From: an uncultured Spirochaetaceae bacterium
Lineage (GTDB): Bacteria; Spirochaetota; Spirochaetia; Sphaerochaetales; Sphaerochaetaceae
Direction of reading: 5' to 3'
Length of the DNA: 41,404 bases
Assembly: GCA_900321635.1 (NCBI GenBank)
Contig: ONWV01000021.1
Coordinates: 1 to 41,404 of the forward strand
A program made the position numbers and the translations under genes. The stretch's first letter is position 1. Each line of letters opens with the position of its first letter. Below are positions 33,127 to 40,562 of the stretch, piece by piece. Below the pieces are notes generated by a model. It did no database searches, was not told the origin of the DNA, and saw only the letters and a program-made list of their open reading frames with translations.

Positions 33127-34232
33127 GAACAGTTACTATTCTGGGAATCACAGGAAGCATCGGAAAGACCGCTATCAGAGGCATAAGCGATTTTAAAGAT
33201 AGCATCAGAATCCTTGGGGCATCATGTAACAGCAATGTAAATGAAGCCATAAGAATCTGCAAGGAAAACGGCATTCCCAACCTCTGCATCACATCAGAGA
33301 ATAAAGACACCATAATAGACGGAATCCGCATCCATGCCACTTTAAAGGGCATGCTGAACAGCGTTCATGCAGATATGGTCTTAAACGGAATCGCAGGATC
33401 GCCTGGCCTTTTGGCATCATTTGAGACAATCCATGCAAAAAGCGATCTGGCTCTGGCCAACAAGGAATCGGTGGTTCTTGGCGGAAACCTCCTTTTCAAG
33501 GAGGCAGAGCTTTACGGAGTAAAAATCATCCCTGTAGACAGCGAGCACAGCGCCATTGACGAACTTATTACAGACTGCGGACGTGATAACGTGCAAAGTC
33601 TTGTCATCACTGCAAGCGGCGGCCCTTTCCGCGACAGACCCCTTGATACTCTGGACGACATAACCCCGCAGATGGCCGCAAACCATCCCACATGGAACAT
33701 GGGGCCCAAAATCTCCATCGATTCATCCACACTTGCCAACAAGGGCCTTGAGGTCATAGAGGCCCACTATCTTTTCGGCTTTGACAAGGACCACATCGAG
33801 GTTGTCATCCACCCGCAGAGCGTCGTCCACTCCATGGTCAGGACCCTCAGCGGCCAGGTCTATGCCCAGATGTCTCCTCCTGATATGGTCTTTCCCATCA
33901 TGCGTGCCCTCCTCTTTCCCAAGGTCGAGCGCCAGGTTGGAAAGGCCCTGGATTTCACAAAGCTGGATCTTAGCTTCAGAGCCATCGATTTTGACCGCTT
34001 CCCCTTTGTGGCCGATGCCTTTGAATGCGTCCGACTTGAAGGAAGCTACCCCATTGCCTACAACACGGCCAACGAGGTTGCCGTCGAGCGCTTCAGGAAA
34101 GGCGATATCAAGTACACCCAGATTCACGGCACAGTCAGAAAAGTCCTGGACAGCGACTGGAGCTTCGTTCCACGAAGCCTTGAGGATATTCTTCAGATTA
34201 AGGAGAAAGTCATCTCCTTGATGGAGAAATAA
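33123..34232 (+). CDS. dxr: 1-deoxy-D-xylulose 5-phosphate reductoisomerase
   Basis: 369 residues from GTG 33123, which overlaps the cdsA stop (GTGA) with GGAGG 5 nt upstream. It makes methylerythritol phosphate with NADPH in the non-mevalonate isoprenoid pathway, feeding UppS. NADPH motif TILGITGSIGKT, then NKESVVLGG, the metal site PVDSEHSA, the substrate motifs ASGGPF, HPTWNMGPKISIDSSTLANK and HPQSVVHSMV. All conserved. Confidence 0.97.
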   Translation: MRTVTILGITGSIGKTAIRGISDFKDSIRILGASCNSNVNEAIRICKENGIPNLCITSENKDTIIDGIRIHATLKGMLNSVHADMVLNGIAGSPGLLASFETIHAKSDLALANKESVVLGGNLLFKEAELYGVKIIPVDSEHSAIDELITDCGRDNVQSLVITASGGPFRDRPLDTLDDITPQMAANHPTWNMGPKISIDSSTLANKGLEVIEAHYLFGFDKDHIEVVIHPQSVVHSMVRTLSGQVYAQMSPPDMVFPIMRALLFPKVERQVGKALDFTKLDLSFRAIDFDRFPFVADAFECVRLEGSYPIAYNTANEVAVERFRKGDIKYTQIHGTVRKVLDSDWSFVPRSLEDILQIKEKVISLMEK

Positions 34233-34234
34233 TT

Positions 34235-35557
34235 ATGGGACTTTTCACCTGGTCTGGCCTAATATCTGTCCTCATAGGATTTTTGGGTATCAGCGTCATG
34301 ATACTAGTCCACGAGCTTGGACATATGATGGCAGCCCGCGCCGCAGGAATCAATGTCGAGGTCCTAAGTTTCGGTTTTGGCCCTGCTCTATATAGATTCC
34401 ACGGAAAAGAGACTCAATATGTCATCCGCGCAATACCGTTCGGCGGATCTTGTAAGATGAGCGGCGGTGATGACATCCAGAACGCCATAACGCAGAAGAA
34501 AAAGAGAATCGAAACCTACGAAGACGGCTCCATCTGGTCCGTAAGCCCGCTTAAAAGAATCTTCGCCTATGCTGCAGGCCCTCTTGCGAACATCCTCTTT
34601 GCCTTTCTGTGCTATGCACTTCTCATGACAATTCCCACTAGTATTGCCACATACCCGCCCAAGGTTGTTCTCTCAAGCGACTACCCTACGCTGTTTAAAG
34701 TGGAAAGCACCGCAGCCTCTGAAGCCGGAATGAAGACAGGAGACACAATTCTCTCAATCGAGGGAAAAGAGGTTTCAAACTACACTGAAATACAAAAAAT
34801 CCTTGCAGAGTATAAAGATAATGAAGATGTGACCATAGTAACCAAACGTGGGTCATTTGTCCTTCATCCCAAAAACGGAGTTTTCGGCTTTGTCCCGTTT
34901 CAGGAACCCGTTGTAGGTCATGTTGATTCAGGAACGCCTGAAAAGCATGCAGGCTTAAAGAGCGGCGATGTAATAACAGCGATCAACGGAAAGCTTGTAA
35001 ACAACATGATGGATCTTCTTGAGGCCTCTTATAACAGCGACCAAATCAGCATGACAGTCCTAAGAAAAGGAAAGCCTTTGAACTTGGAATTTGATAATCC
35101 CGGAACAGGATTGAATTTCACACTGCGCGAGCAGACAGTCCGCATTCCCGGCATGAACTTCTTCAAAGCCCTGTGGGCATCTGGGAGAGCCTGTTTTTCC
35201 AACTTCAGACAGTCAATCGTATCGCTTTTAAACGTAATCAGGGGCAAATCCGACGCAGGAGAGACGTTAGGAGGAACCCTTGCCGCTTCCCAGAGCATAG
35301 GAATGCTCACCACAAGCGGCTTTGCCCATGGCTTTAACAGCGGAATCAGGATTGTCCTCTTTCTTCTTGCAAGCGTCAGTATCTCGCTTGCCGTTGCAAA
35401 CCTTCTGCCCATTCCAGCATTGGACGGAGGTCTGATTCTTGTAAGTCTTGCCGAGCTTGTGACAGGACGAACGTTCCACCCAAGGGTGTATGTAACACTT
35501 CAGATTGCAGGAACCGTGATGATTATCGCAGCACTTGTCGCGCTGTCATTTGTTTGA
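34235..35557 (+). CDS. rseP: Site-2 zinc metalloprotease RseP
   Basis: 440 residues. Intramembrane protease of the RseP/S2P family, often acting in envelope-stress signalling. Zinc motif HELGH (26-30) in the first membrane helix and the second metal motif LLPIPALDGG near the C-terminus. Two PDZ-like domains lie in between (about 150-205 and 225-285). Membrane segments at both ends. No anti-sigma factor is visible nearby. Last gene of the operon; it converges with dnaB, with 6 nt between stops. Confidence 0.95.
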   Translation: MGLFTWSGLISVLIGFLGISVMILVHELGHMMAARAAGINVEVLSFGFGPALYRFHGKETQYVIRAIPFGGSCKMSGGDDIQNAITQKKKRIETYEDGSIWSVSPLKRIFAYAAGPLANILFAFLCYALLMTIPTSIATYPPKVVLSSDYPTLFKVESTAASEAGMKTGDTILSIEGKEVSNYTEIQKILAEYKDNEDVTIVTKRGSFVLHPKNGVFGFVPFQEPVVGHVDSGTPEKHAGLKSGDVITAINGKLVNNMMDLLEASYNSDQISMTVLRKGKPLNLEFDNPGTGLNFTLREQTVRIPGMNFFKALWASGRACFSNFRQSIVSLLNVIRGKSDAGETLGGTLAASQSIGMLTTSGFAHGFNSGIRIVLFLLASVSISLAVANLLPIPALDGGLILVSLAELVTGRTFHPRVYVTLQIAGTVMIIAALVALSFV

Positions 35558-35563
35558 AGAAAA

Positions 35564-36961
35564 TCAGAATTTCTCAATATCCCTGAAGCAGACGTAGTCA
35601 GAGACAAACAGCATATTGAAGGCTCCTGTACTTCCGTTTCTCTGCTTGGCGATGATGATCTTGAGCTTTCTTCCCTTCATCTGGACAGGCATTTCCTCAG
35701 ATTCCTGATCTTCCTCGTCGTACTGGGCAATCTTTCCGTCCTCGCCGATACGCCTTGACGGGTCATCCAAAAGAATGACAAGGTCGGCATCCTGCTCAAT
35801 AGATCCTGAGTCTCTCAGGTCCGCAAGAATCGGCGGTCTGTCCTTACCACCTTCTCTGTTGACCTGGCAAAGACATATGACAGGAACATTCAGCTCACGA
35901 GCCAATTGCTTAAGAGATCTGGAGATAGCTGAAACCTGCTCATGGCGCGGCATCGTGGAAGGGCCTTCATAGTTTACAAGACCGATATAGTCGATGAAGA
36001 TGGCCTTGACCCCGTCCTCTCTGACCATACGCCTTGCCTGGGATCTGATTTCAAGAAGCTTGATGTTAGGAGTGTCCTGAATCAGAAGGTTACCGGCATT
36101 GTCATACAGAGCATCGGCTGTAGTCATCATGCGGTTGTTAGTCTCATCATCAAGCTTGCCGTTTCTCAGGCTCATCAGGTTGATCTGACCCTTGTTTGCG
36201 ATGACACGTTCAATAAGCGATGCTCCGCTCATTTCCAATGAGAAGAATCCTATTGGCATCGGATGCTTTCCAAAGGCGATATTCACTGCAATTGAAAGGG
36301 CAAAGGCAGTCTTTCCAACAGAAGGACGGGCTGCGATGATGATAAGATCGCTTGGCTTGAAGCCTCCGATATACTTGTCCAGTGAGCTGAAACCGGAGGA
36401 GACTCCAACATCCTTTTTTCCCGCCTGAATGTCATGGACATTGTCAACGACAGTGGAAATGAGGTTGCTGGCATCCTCGTAGTTTCCGGTATCGGCATTT
36501 CTTCCCAAGGCTGTGATGCGCTGATCAAGCTCGTCTATGGACTGATGTACATCCGAAGTATCATCAAAGGCCTTGTCCCCTATCCTGATGGACAGTTCCA
36601 GAAGCTGGCGCTTCAAGGATGTTTCCTTGATGATCTCGGCATAGAAACTTGCATTGGTGGATGTGGGCACCCGGTCGGTGAGACTTGCAATGTAAGCAGC
36701 TCCTCCTGCCTCGGCGAGTGTGCCCTTCTGCATCATGTACTGAGTCAGGGAGACAAGGTCTATGGCAAGGCTCGGCTTGTCGTTTCTGAGCCCGACAAGG
36801 CCGCTCCAGATGAGCTGATGTCCTCTCTGATAGAAGTCCTCGGTCTTGATCATACTCTGAACCTCTTCCAGCGCCCTGTTGCGCAGAAGAATGGAACCGA
36901 GAAGAGCAACTTCGGCATCATCATTGTGTGGAGGAATTCTTCCTATCTGGTTCTCAGCCAT
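35564..36961 (-). CDS. dnaB: Replicative DNA helicase DnaB
   Basis: 465 residues. The hexameric helicase of the replication fork. The N-terminal helical domain starts IGRIPPHNDDAEVALLGSIL. The RecA-like motor has Walker A ARPSVGKT (near 210-217) and the Walker B-type IFIDYIGLV, followed by the H4 motif LCQVNREG...DLRDSGSIEQDADLVILL. Ribosome-binding site GGGAG, 6 nt before the ATG. No intein. It lies downstream of the rpsF-rplI operon on the same strand, with a terminator between. Confidence 0.97.
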   Translation of the reverse strand: MAENQIGRIPPHNDDAEVALLGSILLRNRALEEVQSMIKTEDFYQRGHQLIWSGLVGLRNDKPSLAIDLVSLTQYMMQKGTLAEAGGAAYIASLTDRVPTSTNASFYAEIIKETSLKRQLLELSIRIGDKAFDDTSDVHQSIDELDQRITALGRNADTGNYEDASNLISTVVDNVHDIQAGKKDVGVSSGFSSLDKYIGGFKPSDLIIIAARPSVGKTAFALSIAVNIAFGKHPMPIGFFSLEMSGASLIERVIANKGQINLMSLRNGKLDDETNNRMMTTADALYDNAGNLLIQDTPNIKLLEIRSQARRMVREDGVKAIFIDYIGLVNYEGPSTMPRHEQVSAISRSLKQLARELNVPVICLCQVNREGGKDRPPILADLRDSGSIEQDADLVILLDDPSRRIGEDGKIAQYDEEDQESEEMPVQMKGRKLKIIIAKQRNGSTGAFNMLFVSDYVCFRDIEKF

Positions 36962-37080
36962 TTTTATCTCCCGACATATTTATCTTTGCAAATTGATGGG
37001 GGCAAAGGCTAGGCGCAAATGAACGACAGTGCTTTTTGCACGGCGTGAGTTTGCAACGAAGCATGTGCTCCATATATTTG

Positions 37081-37109
37081 CAAAAACAGCTCGCGATTGC
37101 GAGCTGTTT
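37081..37109 (-). terminator. Rho-independent terminator of the rpsF-rplI operon
   Basis: A perfect stem, AAACAGCTCGC / GCGAGCTGTTT with loop AATC (read on the minus strand), followed by a T-run. It lies between rplI and dnaB. Confidence 0.85.
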
Positions 37110-37145
37110 CATTGTACCACAAATCTTACGATTTTTGGTTACCAA

Positions 37146-37735
37146 TTAGTTCTGAGCTTCCTCTGCTGCGGGAGCCTCTGCTTCTGCAGGAGCCTCTGCA
37201 GGTGCCTCTGCCTCAGCAGCCTTTGCAGCTTCAGCCTCAGCATCCTTGGCAGCCTTGGCGGCAGCGCGCTCAGCAGCCTTCTGCTCAGCTTCGCTTACGA
37301 CATCAAGCTTGATGACGGATGACTCGTTCTCATAGAGATGGATTCTTGCTGAATACATACCGACCTGCTTGATGGTATGTGAAGCAACCTCGATTCTCTT
37401 GCGCTCGATCTCGAATCCGAGCTTTGCAAGCTCTTCCTGGATCATCAGGGAAGTGACGGATCCGAAAAGTCTTCCGGACTCACTTGCTGAGACCACGAGC
37501 GTGAGTGTGATGTTGTCCAGCTTCTCCTTGAGGGATGCTGAAGCCTCACGCTTAGCTACCTTTCTCTTCTCAATAGCAGCTGCTCTGCTCTTGAAAATGG
37601 ACAGATTCTCGTTGTTGTACAGTACCGCAGCACCAGTTGGCAACAGATAGTTACGAGCGCATAGCCATCCTTGACCACACAGACATCTCCCTCTTCTCCG
37701 AGGTTAGGTACGTCCTGATTAAGAATAATTTTCAT
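37146..37735 (-). pseudogene. rplI: Ribosomal protein bL9 with a frameshift
   Basis: The N-terminal segment MKIILNQDVPNLGEEGDVCV (ATG 37735; AAGGAG 7 nt upstream) is in one frame, and the rest (LLPTGAAVLYNNENLSIFKS... onward) in another. The switch is at 37656-37660. There the expected GCT (Ala) codon between TAT and CGT reads GCGCT, so two extra bases (a GC duplication) break the frame. Both halves are otherwise well conserved. The C-terminus carries a long Ala/Glu/Pro-rich tail (about 55 residues) beyond the usual bL9 end. The operon position is normal. Most likely a base-calling or assembly error, since bL9 is conserved, although it is not always essential. Confidence 0.88.
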
Positions 37736-37769
37736 ATTCATACTCCTTAAAAAGTATTGTTTTTCTAAT

Positions 37770-38699
37770 TCATCTGAACTTGATCCACGTCTCAAGCACT
37801 CCCAGAAGCGGAAGAGCCACAGCCGCGGCAATATTCAGAAACGGTATGAAGCAGACCAGAACTACGGTGAACACGATGCGTCCGGCCGTAATTGCCGCTG
37901 TTCTCCTGCGGGCGAATGCCACCAGGATGGAGACACCCACGATGAAGTACAGAACTGTCATCGTAAGCGCCAGGTTCCATGCCAGAACAAGTGCCCACGA
38001 AGGAATGCCCGAAACCAGCTTGAAGACCAGTGCGCATACCCACGAACCGAAGAAGATCCAGACATATGTGTCAGGAAGCTTCATGTTCGCAAAATCATAC
38101 TGCCAGTCTTCGTCAAAGCGGTTCAGATTCACATCCGAAATCACAATCGGAAGCGCCAGAAGCAGAACAGCAATCGGGGCAAACACCAGAGCCATGGAAT
38201 TAACCACACCCTTGATCATCGGCGTCAGGTCCACAGACAGCATATCCGACGGGAACATGTACATCACGTTCTCTATCAGAATCTCTCTGATTTTCAGAGA
38301 ACCGTCGCTTGCGAAGAAGATTCCCAGCGCAACTCCCATGCAGAACACGGGGATGCTTGCCCAGAAGAACTTACGCATCGACGATCTGCTGTAGTCAGCT
38401 CCTATTGCCCAGACCGCAGAACCGATTGTGAAACATACTGGAAGAAACAGGCTGACAAGAATCGCCGGCCAGTATTCCGTATTCAGAAGCACACGGTTCT
38501 GGATCACAGTCCAGATCACAGTTCCGGCCAGAATCGCACAGAAAGCACCGATTTTGACCGATTTCTGCTTCAATCTCGGGCAGACCATCAGGACAGGGAC
38601 AGTCATTATCGCCGACCCCAGCGAAAGCCTGGACAATACAATGCCCAGAATCACCGAGAAGATCAGGTTCCTAAGCGCGTCCCTATCCGTCTGCTCCAT
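37770..38699 (-). CDS. DUF2232-type integral membrane protein
   Basis: 309 residues, about eight transmembrane segments, no signal peptide. DUF2232 (YybS-like) proteins are often found between rpsR and rplI, and this one sits exactly there. The function is unknown. Identification rests on position and hydrophobic profile, so it is tentative. It starts 7 nt after the rpsR stop and ends 34 nt before rplI, so it belongs to the operon. Confidence 0.8.
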   Translation of the reverse strand: MEQTDRDALRNLIFSVILGIVLSRLSLGSAIMTVPVLMVCPRLKQKSVKIGAFCAILAGTVIWTVIQNRVLLNTEYWPAILVSLFLPVCFTIGSAVWAIGADYSRSSMRKFFWASIPVFCMGVALGIFFASDGSLKIREILIENVMYMFPSDMLSVDLTPMIKGVVNSMALVFAPIAVLLLALPIVISDVNLNRFDEDWQYDFANMKLPDTYVWIFFGSWVCALVFKLVSGIPSWALVLAWNLALTMTVLYFIVGVSILVAFARRRTAAITAGRIVFTVVLVCFIPFLNIAAAVALPLLGVLETWIKFR

Positions 38700-38706
38700 T
38701 TAAGCC

Positions 38707-38994
38707 TCACTGCTTGTCAAACGGCAGATATGCGAGGACTCTGGCTCTCTTGATTTCCTGTGTCAGAGCTCTCTGATGCTTTGCACAAGTTCCTGTGATG
38801 CGGGCAGGAAGAATCTTGCCACGCTCTGTTGTGCAGCGTCTGAGCATATCAGGATTCTTGTAATCCGGCTCAATCTTCTGTGCGCAGAATTTGCAGACCT
38901 TCTTCTTGAAAGTGGTGCGCTTTCCGCCCATCTTCTTGTCTCTGAAGCTACCAGCTTCAACGTTCATGTTCTCTTTTTCTTCATGCATTGGCAT
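38707..38994 (-). CDS. rpsR: Ribosomal protein bS18, zinc-binding form
   Basis: 95 residues. The core [20 protein letters not shown] and [19 protein letters not shown] is typical. Four Cys (VCKFC, RRC, GTC) suggest the zinc-binding (C+) form. The N-terminus is extended by about 25 acidic residues. Ribosome-binding site AGGAG. The partner S6 and SSB genes are directly upstream. Confidence 0.95.
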   Translation of the reverse strand: MPMHEEKENMNVEAGSFRDKKMGGKRTTFKKKVCKFCAQKIEPDYKNPDMLRRCTTERGKILPARITGTCAKHQRALTQEIKRARVLAYLPFDKQ

Positions 38995-39013
38995 TGATCA
39001 TTTCTCCTATAAA

Positions 39014-39451
39014 TCAAAACGGGATATCATCACCGTCATCGAATGCCTCAGGACCAGTCATGTCTGGGACATTCTTTGCGTCAGAGCGTGATGGTGCTGC
39101 TGAAGGAGCAGCTGCGCCCTGTGTTCCACCACCGAGAAGCTGAACATTGTTGGCGACGACCTCAACCTTTGAATTGGTCTTTCCATCCTGCTCCCAGCGG
39201 TTCTGTCTGAGCTCTCCCTCGATGGAGACCTGACGACCCTTCTGCAGATAAGGATTGAGCGTTTCAGCTGATCTGCCCCAAAGAACAACGTCGAAGTAGC
39301 TCACTTCGTCTTCCCATCTGTCTCCAGTCCTCTTTCTTCTGTTGACTGCAATTGAGAAGCGGCATACTGAGGTACCCTGCGGTGTTGATTTGAGCTCACA
39401 GTCGCGTGTGAGACGTCCTACCAATACGACAACATTGATGTCTACTGCCAT
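39014..39451 (-). CDS. ssb: Single-stranded DNA-binding protein
   Basis: 145 residues. The N-terminal OB-fold (VVLVGRLTRDCELKSTPQGT ... SYFDVVLWGRSAE) is followed by a short linker, and the acidic protein-interaction tail ends DDGDDIPF. It lies between rpsF and rpsR as in many bacteria. Ribosome-binding site GGGGAG. Confidence 0.96.
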   Translation of the reverse strand: MAVDINVVVLVGRLTRDCELKSTPQGTSVCRFSIAVNRRKRTGDRWEDEVSYFDVVLWGRSAETLNPYLQKGRQVSIEGELRQNRWEQDGKTNSKVEVVANNVQLLGGGTQGAAAPSAAPSRSDAKNVPDMTGPEAFDDGDDIPF

Positions 39452-39479
39452 GTTTCACTCCCCTGTAAAATACGTGGTC

Positions 39480-39755
39480 TTACTTCGCTACAAACAAGTG
39501 CTTGAGGATTTCTCCCTGCAGCAGGAACTCCTTGGCCATAGCGTTGATGCTCTGAGGCTCAGCCTCGAGCTCAAGGTAGTAATAGTGGCCCTTGTCCTGT
39601 TTCTTGATTGTATAGGCGAGATTCTTTACGCCCATGTCTTCCTGCTTGGCGATTGTTGCGCCTGCATCTGCTAATGCTTTGGACACGAATTCCATGCCCT
39701 TTGCTGTCTTCTCTTCGTTTGCGTCGAAGATGACAGTGAACTCATAATTTCTCAT
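39480..39755 (-). CDS. rpsF: Ribosomal protein bS6
   Basis: 91 residues, full-length S6 fold (MRNYEFTVIFDANEE ... GVKNLAYTIKKQDKGHYYYL). First gene of the operon rpsF-ssb-rpsR-DUF2232-rplI. Ribosome-binding site AAGGAGG. S6 binds S18, and this pair regulates the operon in other bacteria. Confidence 0.96.
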   Translation of the reverse strand: MRNYEFTVIFDANEEKTAKGMEFVSKALADAGATIAKQEDMGVKNLAYTIKKQDKGHYYYLELEAEPQSINAMAKEFLLQGEILKHLFVAK

Positions 39756-39782
39756 GGGTTCCTCCTTACGGACTTAAAATAG

Positions 39783-39799
39783 ATCCATCAACGATGGAT
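39783..39799 (-). promoter_or_regulatory. Hairpin in the rpsF leader
   Basis: ATCCATC / GATGGAT with a 3-nt loop, in the predicted leader between promoter and ribosome-binding site. It could be part of S6:S18 feedback control, but I do not see the full known S6:S18 motif. Confidence 0.35.
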
Positions 39800-39815
39800 A
39801 AAGAGGCTCTTGTAG

Positions 39816-39843
39816 ACTATCATCAAAGGACAAATCAAGTCAA
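39816..39843 (-). promoter_or_regulatory. Candidate promoter of the rpsF operon
   Basis: Minus strand: TTGACT (39843-39838), a 16-bp spacer, GATAGT (39821-39816). The leader would be about 55 nt. Confidence 0.45.
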
Positions 39844-39904
39844 TTGATTACAAGCATACTAATCATATAACAAATATAAAAATAAAAAAAAGCTCCGACA
39901 GCTA

Positions 39905-39934
39905 TTGACCTTCAGCTCTCAAAATCACGATAAT
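39905..39934 (+). promoter_or_regulatory. Promoter of the small basic protein gene
   Basis: TTGACC (39905-39910), an 18-bp spacer, GATAAT (39929-39934). The leader of about 47 nt has a small hairpin (TCCCC/GGGGA, 39955-39971) right before the ribosome-binding site AAGGAG (39975-39980). Confidence 0.6.
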
Positions 39935-39987
39935 GAACGCCGTAATTACAAATCTCCCCTGCTTTCGGGGATATAAGGAGTTCTGCA

Positions 39988-40077
39988 GTGCCTTGTGGAA
40001 GAAAGAGAAAGAAGCATAAGATTGCTACACATAAGAGAAAGAAAAAGCTCAGAATGATGAGACACAAGAAGAAGTAA
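39988..40077 (+). CDS. bS22/AURKAIP1-COX24-type small basic ribosomal protein
   Basis: 29 residues from GTG 39988, with AAGGAG 7 nt upstream and a double stop (TAATAA). Extremely basic: it begins MPCGRKRKKHKIATHKRKKK and ends LRMMRHKKK. The pattern (KHK..THKRKKKLR..RHKKK) matches the short bacterial AURKAIP1/COX24-domain proteins, related to mitochondrial mS38 and mycobacterial bS22, which sit in the 30S subunit near the decoding region. It has its own promoter and terminator. This family is very short and commonly missed by gene finders. The assignment rests on sequence pattern only. Confidence 0.82.
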   Translation: MPCGRKRKKHKIATHKRKKKLRMMRHKKK

Positions 40078-40101
40078 TAATTGCTTCTTCATGGCAATCT
40101 T

Positions 40102-40132
40102 AAAAACCGTTGGTCGCTCCAACGGTTTTTTT
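40102..40132 (+). terminator. Rho-independent terminator
   Basis: Stem CCGTTGG (40107-40113) / CCAACGG (40119-40125) with loop TCGCT and a T-run (40126-40132). It ends the 29-codon gene. Confidence 0.88.
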
Positions 40133-40256
40133 GTACAATCCCATCACAATCAGCTAGCAACAACTTTGCACTAATCAGATACCAGTGATTCTACCGCAAA
40201 AATGGAACATTTGTCCTAATATCAGGTCTAATATCAGGCTGTGTTGGCCTACCTAC

Positions 40257-40517
40257 CTATTTAACCCATCCATCTGTTTGAATAGGAATGTCCGTTCGTT
40301 TGTTTGGCACATATTCTCCGCTTTCTATCACTCTTTTTATTTCGGGAAGATATGGAACAATAAGCGGCACCAATGGAGCAAATTCTTCATCTAAAGGAAC
40401 TAGTTCGTCATTTGATAACAATAGGCCAAAAGGTTTCCCTTTGTTAATCCAACCCCGCTGTATAACAAGTTGATACCCATTTTGGACGGGTATTATCTTC
40501 ACAAATATTTGCCGCAT
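40257..40517 (-). CDS. Small protein of unknown function
   Basis: 86 residues beginning MRQIFVKIIPVQNGYQLVIQ, with a good Shine-Dalgarno (AAGGAG, 8 nt before ATG). Soluble, no signal peptide; a beta-strand-rich first half and a helix near 51-66. No family recognised. It follows the DUF1566-type gene on the same strand with 45 nt between, so they may be co-transcribed. AT-rich like its neighbour. Confidence 0.6.
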   Translation of the reverse strand: MRQIFVKIIPVQNGYQLVIQRGWINKGKPFGLLLSNDELVPLDEEFAPLVPLIVPYLPEIKRVIESGEYVPNKRTDIPIQTDGWVK

Positions 40518-40562
40518 CTTTAACTCTCCTTCATAATCTGAGATTAGATTTAATGGCTCGCC

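Noticed and set aside
36954..37145. A 63-codon frame between rplI and dnaB
   Set aside because: It contains the rplI terminator hairpin and overlaps the dnaB start; no ribosome-binding site or homology.
40211..40238. 12-bp tandem repeat (CTAATATCAGG twice)
   Set aside because: Two short copies only, in AT-rich intergenic DNA, with no supporting context.
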